A stretch of 10,787 nt of DNA from Coemansia sp. RSA 1804 (Eukaryota; Kickxellomycota; Kickxellomycetes; Kickxellales; Kickxellaceae), in NCBI GenBank assembly GCA_027578815.1, contig JANBTH010000837.1, positions 1 through 10,787 of the forward strand. Direction: 5' to 3'. The position numbers and the translations under genes are program-made. The notes below the pieces were generated by a model that was not told the origin of the DNA, searched no databases, and saw only the letters and a list, made by a program, of their open reading frames with translations. Below, one piece after another: positions 1 through 7,091 of the stretch (position 1 is the stretch's first letter; the number at the start of each line of letters is the position of its first letter).

Positions 1-203
1 CAGGCCAATGCAAAACCTGCTTGCTGGCTGCAAAAACCACTGCAAAGCAGACCATGCCCACACACACAACAATCGCTATTGCATTCATGCTCAGGTGGTT
101 TTTTCTTCTTCCCCTTGCCTTTCCAACATGCAGCTGATTAGACCGAAACCAAACGGTTTTTCTTTTATTGTCAATAGCTTCACAGTCATTTCTGGCGGCG
201 CCT

Positions 204-210
204 TATAAAT
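204..210 (+). promoter_or_regulatory. TATA box of tyrosinase A (candidate)
   Basis: The sequence TATAAAT sits in the context GCGCCTTATAAATG. It lies about 355 bp before the start codon of the first tyrosinase gene. After the ATG that overlaps the box, no ATG occurs until the start codon at 566, which fits a transcript beginning shortly after this box. The assignment rests on motif and position only. Confidence 0.45.
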
Positions 211-239
211 GTTGGCTGTGGCAGTTGGGGGAATATACA

Positions 240-380
240 TTTTTCTTCTTCGTTCCAAGAAAAAGGGTTAAAATTTTCTCATCTTTCACCTCTCCCCCTT
301 TTCTACTCTTGCACCTCTTCTTCCTATTCTTACGCTTCCGCTATTATTTTCTTCTCTCTCTTCTCTCTCATCTCTTTCAG
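240..380 (+). promoter_or_regulatory. Pyrimidine-rich leader/core promoter tract
   Basis: About 140 bases are dominated by C and T, with long CTTCTT and CTCTCT runs, ending in CTCTTTCAG at 372-380. CT-rich tracts before the transcription start are common in highly expressed fungal genes. The CAG end resembles a 3' splice site, but I find no canonical GTAAGT or GTATGT donor between the TATA box and this point. I therefore read it as a promoter or leader tract rather than a 5'UTR intron. Confidence 0.4.
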
Positions 381-565
381 TATTCTGTTGGCTCAGGAGC
401 TAAACGCACACGCCCGCCTCTTCTAAATAAGGACACCAACCGCCACGACATCTGCCTGGATCAGACGTGCAGAGGACGGTTGAATAAGCGACATCTCCCA
501 CTATTCACGACAGCCAAAACAGGCAACTAGAATTCTAACGACCTATTTTCATCAGTTTTTTGGCA

Positions 566-2374
566 ATGAAGTTTACATCAGCACTTGTCGTTCTGGCGGC
601 GATGGCCGGCGTCGAGGCGCTGACGCCATGCGGGTCGGTTGCAACACGCAAGGAGATTCGCAGCCTGTCTTCGAGTGAGTGGAGCAGGACAGCGAGCGTG
701 CTGCAGCAGATGAACAACTACGGGTGGTTTGCGTGGTTTGCTTATCTGCACTCCAACAACTTCAACGTGATCCACAACTGCGAGATGTTCTTCCCGTTCC
801 ACCGGCGGTTCGTGCGCGACTTTGAGTCGGTCGGACAGCGCTTCGATGCATCGTTTGCGGTGCCGTACTGGGACGAGGCGCGCGACTACGCCAACATGGC
901 AGGGTCGGCGGTGCTGTCGTCGTCGTATCTGGGCGGCAACGGCCAGAGCAGCAACAGATGCGTGACATCCGGACTGCAGGGGTCGTGGTCGCTGGGCTAT
1001 CCTAGCGCCCATTGTCTGCAGCGGCAGTACAACAACGGCAACAGCATCAGCCCAATCTACTCGCCAGAGTATATCCAGTCGATGCTGACGCGGTCGACCA
1101 AGATGTCACAGCTGCGTCCCGCCATCGAGAACTCGCTCCACGGCATTGTGCATCTGTCGATTGGTGGTGACATGACACAAATGTACAGCCCCAACGACTT
1201 TGTGTTCTGGCTGCACCACGCCAACATCGACCGCCTGTGGTTTGTGTGGCAGATGCAGAACCCGCAGACCAACTTCTGGTCGCTCGACGGAACCGTATCC
1301 AATGGCCAGGCCATTGGATACGGTACACCGGTGACCTACTACGGCGACGCCATCATTGACGTCATGTATCCGACCATGAACAACATGTGCTTCACCTACG
1401 ACAACGTGCTGACTGTCACCTCCAAGCGTAAGCGCGACGTGAAGAAGTGCATCCCGCGCCCAACGGCCAACAACAACTACGGCTCGCTGCCGCCGCTGGT
1501 CAACGGCGTCTTCGAGGATGTCAACCAGGTGATGACGGATGCCGAGACCTACGTCAAGGACCACCTCGTCAGCCAGCTCCCATCCTCGGTTCTGGACAAG
1601 TGGTTCCCTGCACTCCAGACCAACAACTACACGCAGGCCGACATTCCCGAGCCGCCTGTGGCCCCAGTCGAGTCGGCTGCCGTCGTGCCCACCGCCACCG
1701 GCTACGTGGCACCCGCGCTTCCGACCGACGCCGCCGACGTTGCCGGCCACAACTACGGCGCGTACTTCTCGGCTCCCGAGGAGACCGACACCACTGACGA
1801 CTACGAGACCGAGATCCCAATCACCAGTCTGGCCGACGACTCGTCTGACGAGGCATCCGGCGAGTCTTCAGGCGATGCTGCGCTTTCGCCAGAAGACGCA
1901 ACCACCGTCTACTCGGCAGCTGTCGCCGTCCCCACGCACGGCCAGGACGACACGTACAACGCAGCCGAGGCCGATTCCTACTCTGTCGACTACCATGCCT
2001 ACGACCTCAGCGACGATGCTGGTCTTGACGGTGTTGGGCCTACATACCCGATGCCTGTGCCTGCGCCTTTCACCATTGGCTTCATCAAGATGCACGGCTA
2101 CTCGATCAAGGAGATCACCCAGAACTATGAGCTGGCCAAGCTGTTTGTGGACGACATGAATGCTGCCAAATACCAGTCGCCTTACGCCATGACCGCGCAG
2201 AACATCTCCAACCTCGTTGGTGGCGTATCCAGCGCTGCTGCTGATCTTGTGGGCGCTGTTTCCGATGTCGCTGGCGACGCTGCTGGTGCTGTTTCCGACG
2301 TTGTTGATGATGCTGCCGGTGCTGTCTCGGATTTTGTTGACGGAGCTGCCGGTGCTGTCTCAAGCCTCTTCTAA
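566..2374 (+). CDS. Secreted tyrosinase A, acidic linker and repeat tail
   Basis: Type-3 dicopper oxidase that oxidises phenols or catechols to o-quinones with O2; 602 aa. The start is the first ATG after the TATA box. Residues 1-20 form a signal peptide. The CuA histidines are H62, H70 and H79 (F-F-P-F-H-R-R-F), followed by Y-W-D at 101-103. The CuB histidines are H192, H196 and H218 in S-P-N-D...L-H-H-A-N-I-D-R-L-W. E188 matches the position of the water-binding Glu of bacterial tyrosinases, and G193 replaces the usual Asn. The core closes at C275-F-x-Y. A basic K-R-K-R lies at 287-290 and K-W-F-P at 345-348. Residues 346-507 lack Lys and Arg, have about 29 acidic residues and many Tyr. The module shared with its neighbours is at 501-540, then four 11-residue repeats reach the C terminus. 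N-glycosylation sequons are at N354 and N546. No intron is needed. Family assignment is firm; mono- versus diphenolase activity is unknown. Confidence 0.95.
   Translation: MKFTSALVVLAAMAGVEALTPCGSVATRKEIRSLSSSEWSRTASVLQQMNNYGWFAWFAYLHSNNFNVIHNCEMFFPFHRRFVRDFESVGQRFDASFAVPYWDEARDYANMAGSAVLSSSYLGGNGQSSNRCVTSGLQGSWSLGYPSAHCLQRQYNNGNSISPIYSPEYIQSMLTRSTKMSQLRPAIENSLHGIVHLSIGGDMTQMYSPNDFVFWLHHANIDRLWFVWQMQNPQTNFWSLDGTVSNGQAIGYGTPVTYYGDAIIDVMYPTMNNMCFTYDNVLTVTSKRKRDVKKCIPRPTANNNYGSLPPLVNGVFEDVNQVMTDAETYVKDHLVSQLPSSVLDKWFPALQTNNYTQADIPEPPVAPVESAAVVPTATGYVAPALPTDAADVAGHNYGAYFSAPEETDTTDDYETEIPITSLADDSSDEASGESSGDAALSPEDATTVYSAAVAVPTHGQDDTYNAAEADSYSVDYHAYDLSDDAGLDGVGPTYPMPVPAPFTIGFIKMHGYSIKEITQNYELAKLFVDDMNAAKYQSPYAMTAQNISNLVGGVSSAAADLVGAVSDVAGDAAGAVSDVVDDAAGAVSDFVDGAAGAVSSLF
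2225..2356 (+). repeat. Four 33-bp repeats encoding 11-residue helical units
   Basis: Four consecutive in-frame 33-base units (2225, 2258, 2291, 2324) encode residues 554-597 of tyrosinase A, followed by a partial fifth unit (V-S-S-L-F) and the stop. The consensus is V-S-D-V-V-D-D-A-A-G-A. DNA copies differ mostly at third positions while the protein pattern holds, which argues for selection on the peptide. Valine and alanine recur with hendecad spacing and Asp fills the other faces, as in amphipathic 11-mer helices. The other three tyrosinases lack this tail. Confidence 0.85.
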
Positions 2375-2504
2375 TCCCGCCAATAACTCACTCACCCACA
2401 CATCTTCCTTTTCCCCCCGCCCTTTCTGTTTTTCTGTGTTTTTCATGACCCTTTATCTACAACATATTTGAAATTGATTTGACATGGTTCTTACAGATCG
2501 GATC

Positions 2505-2526
2505 CTACTACCGTTCGTGGTAGCAG
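2505..2526 (+). other. Small hairpin in the tyrosinase A 3' region
   Basis: CTACTACC and GGTAGCAG can pair as an eight-base stem with one mismatch around a six-base loop (GTTCGT). It lies 130 bp after the stop codon and just before the AATAAA at 2544. It may be a structured 3'UTR element, but a stem this short can arise by chance. Confidence 0.25.
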
Positions 2527-2543
2527 TGTACGTTATAAGCCAA

Positions 2544-2549
2544 AATAAA
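2544..2549 (+). terminator. Polyadenylation signal AATAAA, tyrosinase A
   Basis: A perfect AATAAA lies 170 bases after the stop codon, in AT-rich sequence with the T/G-rich stretch TACTTTTGTGG immediately downstream, as expected at a cleavage and polyadenylation site. Confidence 0.55.
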
Positions 2550-3079
2550 GTACTTTTGTGGAGTCAGAGAAGGCTGCAAGCTTTGAAATCCCCTCCACAT
2601 TTGCTTTTGTTATTTTCAGCAACTACAGAGGTTGGCTTTTTTGGAGAGTAAACGCTATTTGGCGGTTTCTGCATCCATGTATGCAAGCGGGCATTTATTA
2701 ATGCTACATGTGCTGAGGATAAGTTAATATTTGTAATTTGAGCATGCTCTACGATCCCATCGCAGCCACATGGATGTCTCAAGAAATCGCCGGGGTTTAT
2801 ATAAACATTTTTTCCAACATATATGAAAAAATAAAATGAAAAAAAGCTAGACACTCCACATGCCCTCCTACCTATTTCCTGGATTTACTTGTAACCTTGG
2901 CAACGTGCCTTTTTGTGGTTATTGCTGTTGCTGTTGGTGTTGTTGTTAATGGTGCTGCTCTGATACCATTACCAATTTCCTGTTAGTGTGTGTCTAGCTG
3001 CCATCTGGGCCACTCCACAGAATTCACAGCATTGTTAGTGCCATGAAATCCGTTCCAGTTCCTCCAACTCCTCCCCCTT
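2550..3079. other. Spacer between tyrosinases A and B
   Basis: AT-rich sequence of about 530 bp without a convincing gene. The longest open frame (complement of 2564-2854) is AT-rich and low-complexity and resembles no family I know. A TTG/CTG-rich trinucleotide stretch lies at about 2922-2947. Clusters of CTCC near 3060-3077 precede the TATA box of tyrosinase B. Confidence 0.6.
2922..2947 (+). repeat. Imperfect TTG/CTG trinucleotide stretch
   Basis: A run of about 26 bases built from TTG, CTG and GTT triplets, in non-coding spacer 290 bp upstream of tyrosinase B. It is low-complexity DNA with no function that can be assigned. Confidence 0.5.
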
Positions 3080-3086
3080 TATATAG
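3080..3086 (+). promoter_or_regulatory. TATA box of tyrosinase B (candidate)
   Basis: TATATAG follows a CTCCCCCTTT run, about 150 bp before the preferred start codon at 3234. A transcript starting about 30 bases later would carry a two-codon upstream ORF at 3120-3128 (ATG CAA TAA) and an in-frame upstream ATG at 3135. Confidence 0.5.
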
Positions 3087-3233
3087 ATGGACATGGTTAT
3101 CCATCCTCGCTGTCCACAAATGCAATAAAAACAAATGAATCGGCTGTTGTTCTCTATCTCATATTTTGCATTTGGGCTTATTTTATTTTATTTCTATTCT
3201 AGCAACAAAAGTAACAAAACCCCCAGATTAACA

Positions 3234-4484
3234 ATGCACTACAATCTTGCATTTCTGGCCCTGGGCGTTGCCCAGCTCTCATCGCGTCTGGCCAACGCCC
3301 AGGGCGGCTGCTCGTCAATCGCAACCCGCCGCGACATCACGTCGCTTTCGGCACAAGAGTGGAGCCGGATGGAGTCCGTTCTCAACAGAATGCAGGCGGA
3401 CGGGTGGTTCCAGCGGTTCGCGGACATCCACAACCGCGAGTTCGGCAACATCCACGGAAACGACAACTTTTTCCCGTGGCACCGGCGGTTCCTCCGCGAC
3501 TTTGAGGAGGTCGGACAGACGTACGATCCCTCGTTCGCTGTTCCGTACTGGGATGAGCTCCGGGACTCGCGTAGCCCCGCGTCCTCGGGCGTGCTTACCT
3601 CGCGCCTGCTTGGCGGGAACGGGTTTGGCGGATGCGTGAAGGACGGATTGGAGGCCGGGTGGACGCTGAGGTTCCCGAGCTCCCATTGCCTTGTCAGACA
3701 GTACGATCGCGGTGACCAGATGCAGTCGTGGTACTCGCCCGAGTTCATCTACTCGGTGATGCAGCGGTACAACGACATGCACGGGTTCCGCGAGCACATC
3801 GAGTACTCGATCCACGGCAGCGTGCATCTGAGCGTCGGCGGCGATATGGCCACGTACTGGAGTCCCAACGACTTCATCTTCTTCCTCCACCACGCTAATC
3901 TTGATCGTCTGTGGGATCAGTGGCAGATGTCGGGCCACGCAATGACCATGGATGGCGCCAACCAGAACGGCACTCCGATGTCCCTGGGCCTGCCGCTGCC
4001 GCATTACGGTGATCCGGTCGGCTCGACTATGCGCATGGGTGTCGGTCGCATGTGCTTCAGGTACGCAGGCAATGGAGGAGGCGCCCGCGCCCGCTCTGCG
4101 TCGTCGCAGCTGGCGCTGGTTGCTGCGCCTCTTCGTGGCGATCTTGAGTCGGCCGATGCCGGGCTCAGCAGACTGCCCCGTCCCGTGCTGGAGAAATGGT
4201 TCCCGGCACTTGCGCGCCAAGTTGCTCCGCCCGCCGCAAACGCCACCGCCAAGTCTAGCCCAGCTCCGGCGCCAAAGCCAAAGCCAGCCAGCTCCGCTGT
4301 GCCACACAACTCCACCCGCGGCGTTATTGTGTCTGCCAAGAATCCGCTCCCTTACCCTGCTCCACTCACCGAAATGTGGATCTCCATGCACAAGCTTAAC
4401 CGCGGTGCTGTTGCCAGGGTCATGGCTGAGGCTCGTCGGTTTGTAAACGACCTCAACAACGTCAACTACAACTCGCCCTACTAG
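3234..4484 (+). CDS. Secreted tyrosinase B
   Basis: Type-3 dicopper phenol oxidase, 416 aa. I chose the ATG at 3234 because it opens a normal signal peptide (residues 1-23, ending A-N-A-Q) directly before the conserved Cys region, as in the sibling genes, and has A at -3. An in-frame ATG at 3135 would add 33 mostly hydrophobic residues. CuA is H66, H74 and H83 (F-F-P-W-H-R-R-F). CuB is H194, H198 and H220, with E190 upstream, G195 after the first His, and S-P-N-D intact. C26, C134, C152 and C274 are the family-wide cysteines. R-A-R lies at 285-287 and K-W-F-P at 321-324. A short Ala/Pro/Lys-rich linker follows (about 331-375), then the shared C-terminal module ending N-Y-N-S-P-Y. N-glycosylation sequons are at N265, N336 and N359. 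It is intronless and in the same direction as A and C. It is the most compact member with all motifs intact. Confidence 0.93.
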   Translation: MHYNLAFLALGVAQLSSRLANAQGGCSSIATRRDITSLSAQEWSRMESVLNRMQADGWFQRFADIHNREFGNIHGNDNFFPWHRRFLRDFEEVGQTYDPSFAVPYWDELRDSRSPASSGVLTSRLLGGNGFGGCVKDGLEAGWTLRFPSSHCLVRQYDRGDQMQSWYSPEFIYSVMQRYNDMHGFREHIEYSIHGSVHLSVGGDMATYWSPNDFIFFLHHANLDRLWDQWQMSGHAMTMDGANQNGTPMSLGLPLPHYGDPVGSTMRMGVGRMCFRYAGNGGGARARSASSQLALVAAPLRGDLESADAGLSRLPRPVLEKWFPALARQVAPPAANATAKSSPAPAPKPKPASSAVPHNSTRGVIVSAKNPLPYPAPLTEMWISMHKLNRGAVARVMAEARRFVNDLNNVNYNSPY

Positions 4485-4533
4485 CTTACTTTCTGCTTGC
4501 CTACACAACCAGACTACATGCATGTTTCTTCTC

Positions 4534-4539
4534 ATTAAA
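4534..4539 (+). terminator. Polyadenylation signal ATTAAA, tyrosinase B
   Basis: ATTAAA, the commonest variant of AATAAA, lies 50 bases after the stop codon and is followed by ATATATCATCGATAAAAG. Assigned by motif and position. Confidence 0.45.
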
Positions 4540-5107
4540 TATATCATCGATAAAAGCGACAGGGTATCCCGAACAAGTCCGTAGGAATCTTGAAACCCAT
4601 TCGTCATGCTATTGCTTTTCAGATATGATTATTCTACATGCCACATATCGATTTCTTTGCTGCATGGCTAGTGGGATAAGCCAAAGTATATTCTAGTTTT
4701 ACACGTCATTGACCTTGCTATCTGCAAGAGTATCTTTCAATCCCTTGATTCCTTTTTTTCCGCTCATTTTTGCAGACAACTCTTATTGAATGGATACACG
4801 AGAAATAGGATTAGAATTTGAAAAGGGGGTTGTTTCTATTTTGAGCTCATATGACCAACCGCTATTCTGCTCAACAAAACCTGCCATTTTGGAAAGTTGG
4901 ATCCCAACACACGTCAGACTCACAGCTGAAAATGCAAACGGAGGCGATTGAAACAATGTATGCAAGTGACTTCAAGCGAGAAAATGCAAACCTGGCAATG
5001 GTCTTGCAAGAACTTGCACTTTTTCTCTCTCTTTCGTTTTCTTTTCAGTGCGACGACGCACGAGCGAGGCGCCTGAACAGCAGCCACATTGACGAATAAG
5101 GAACTGG

Positions 5108-5131
5108 AAAAAGAAAAGAAAAGAAAAGAAG
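5108..5131 (+). repeat. AAAAG microsatellite
   Basis: About four to five AAAAG units in tandem, in the non-coding spacer. Short tandem repeat, probably variable between strains. Confidence 0.8.
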
Positions 5132-5340
5132 CTGGTTTCTTCGCCTAGCTGTGCAGTCTATTTTTAGCATTCTTTTCCTGTCTGGGTCAGCCGCAATCTC
5201 ATGAAAACACGGCAAACAAAAAACCCGCAATGTTGGATGAATAGACGAGAAGGATCAACATAAAGGTCGAGCAAATTTAGCTCATCGGCCCTTGTCAAAA
5301 CGGGACGGATGTGTCCGAATGTTACAGATGTTGTTGCACA

Positions 5341-5365
5341 AAAACAAAACAAAACAAAATAAAAA
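5341..5365 (+). repeat. AAAAC microsatellite
   Basis: Three perfect AAAAC units followed by AAAAT and AAAAA, in the non-coding spacer. Confidence 0.75.
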
Positions 5366-6782
5366 GCTTTTGCGCTAACCAGAAAAATCTCGGCCTTGTA
5401 ACAGAAGGAGGGGAATGAGCGCTTTGAATGGCCCAAGAAAAATATCCAATACTTTGTGGCAGTTGCTGCTTAAGAAAGGACTGCTATAAAGACTACGAGC
5501 ATAAAAGAGCTGATGATGGGAATGATTACTTGGGATGGTTCTGGTGCATTGCCAAGCCTAAAAAACGCACAAGCCTCTGCAGGCAAGTGCAAAAGCAGCC
5601 AACATGTACATGCATCTGTAGAAAACGACATCTAGCGTCTGGCTCATTTTACCATGGTCATTTCGGACCTTGTCTCTTTTTTTGTTTGTTTTTGAATATA
5701 TGCGTATTCTGCTCTTGCGTTACACCTGCTTGATAGATGGAAATTTGACAGTAAAGAGTGAAAACAGAACAATGAGCTAATTTTGCAATTGCCGCTTGTA
5801 AGCACCTCAAATAGAAAAAGATAAGAATGAATGAAAAAGGGGGGAGAAGGGCTCTCTTCCTATTGTCAACAAGTGGACTGAATGGTAGCCCCCTGGGGCC
5901 CGACCGGCAGCCACCATTCAGGGAGAGGCAGGCGATGAATAGGGTGGAAGGGACTGTTCAACACATCTCTGCTGCCTCTGTACATGCCACCATTGTTCCG
6001 GCTCATATTATCTTGTCTTGTTTTTATTGCATTTCCTTCTTGTGCAAGAATAATTGGAGGCACCAGGTACAGTACGCTTGTCGCTTATTTTTCTAGTTCC
6101 ATTTTTAGCTTTTTACTCGATGTATTGGTCACAATGGCACTCTACTTTAGCCGATCGGTTTCTGTGGTTCCGAGCAGACACAAGCAAAATCAGGCAATTT
6201 GGTTTTATTCATTGTGTGTTTGTAGCGCTTTAAATATGCAAGGGGAGGAGAAAAAAGCACCATAAAGGCTGCAGAGATAACGCCTGCCCACTAAGAAATT
6301 GGTACATGTAGTGGCGGAGATGGTGTGGGTTTTTTTCATTTTTTAACAAAAATAGAAGCGGAATAGGGGGGGTTGGCATATGGTAACTACACCCCCTCCT
6401 TCTGCGCAGGTGCCGCTTACATATGCAACTTGTCACTACCGTTCCATACCCCTAGTGAAAAAAGCTAAAAAAAAAACAGCTCACGGGAGCGGGTGGGAGG
6501 TGCACAATAATTCATCGTTCTACTTCGACTTGTTGCTGAGGTATCACATCGCTTTGTTTTCATCAAAAGAACAAACCAGCAGCAACAAAAAACAGGAAAA
6601 AGGAGGCAAGGTGGGAAAGAAGAATTTAGTGAACTAAAATTACCCAAACGCCCGCTTCATTCGCAAAAAACATGTTCTAAAAAAAGATGTATATTGCGTT
6701 TTGGGAAGAAAGAATAGGGGTGTTGGTGAAAAGGAACACAAAGAAAAAACCAGTTACAATTCCATTTTTTTTCTGAGCAACA

Positions 6783-6789
6783 TATAAAG
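6783..6789 (+). promoter_or_regulatory. TATA box of tyrosinase C (candidate)
   Basis: TATAAAG lies about 300 bp upstream of the ATG at 7092 and is followed by a T/C-rich tract. No ATG lies between the two. This mirrors the layout of tyrosinase A (TATA, pyrimidine-rich ATG-free leader, gene). A second TATA-like site, CATATAAT, lies at about 6955-6962 and could be used instead. Confidence 0.4.
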
Positions 6790-7091
6790 TCTGTGCCAGG
6801 AACCCCTTTTGCCATCTTTTTTCTCTTACAACCAAATTATTATTTTTCCTCTCAGTTATTCCTAGTATTAAATTCCTTGTCATTGGATTTTATTATCTTT
6901 AGCTTTTGGAGTGATTCCTTTTTTCTCTTGTCAGAGCTTGTGCTTTTTTTTCTACATATAATTTATCATTTATCTCTGACCAAACGGGACGAAGAAAAGC
7001 CACTCGAGAGATAACATATCTTTGTTTTATTAGTTGTGGGATTTGTCATATATTAGGTCCCATTTAGTAGCAAAAAGGAGTGTTGTGAGCC

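Larger units (their letters stand above)
4540..6782. other. Long AT-rich spacer between tyrosinases B and C
   Basis: About 2.2 kb with no gene I can support. Several open frames of 60-100 codons exist (for example 5428-5733, 5827-6096 and 6380-6637), but they have AT-rich third positions unlike the four real genes, no recognisable domains, and overlap one another. The stretch contains two pentanucleotide repeats (5108-5131 and 5341-5365), a locally GC-rich patch at about 5880-5990 with a 9-bp inverted repeat, and a direct repeat GAAAATGCAAAC at 4928 and 4980. I see no transposon ends, tRNA or tyrosinase remnant. Confidence 0.6.

Noticed and set aside
240..380. 5'UTR intron ending at CTCTTTCAG before tyrosinase A
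   Set aside because: No canonical donor (GTAAGT, GTATGT or similar) lies between the TATA box and the acceptor-like site.
168..530. 120-codon open frame upstream of tyrosinase A
   Set aside because: It has no ATG at its 5' end, runs through the CT-rich promoter tract, and its Phe/Leu/Ser-rich translation simply reflects that tract.
3315..4607. 430-codon open frame antisense to tyrosinase B, and similar antisense frames across A, C and D
   Set aside because: They lie exactly opposite strongly supported genes whose GC-rich third positions remove stops from the complementary frame. They show low-complexity composition and no domain I recognise.
5428..5733. 101-codon Cys-rich open frame in the long spacer
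   Set aside because: AT-rich third positions unlike the real genes, no signal peptide or regular Cys spacing, and no promoter or poly(A) context.
4485..7091. Possible lost fifth tyrosinase or transposon in the 2.6 kb gap
   Set aside because: No H-R-R, H-H-A-N or other tyrosinase fragments, no transposase-like frame, and no terminal inverted repeats with target duplications could be found by eye.
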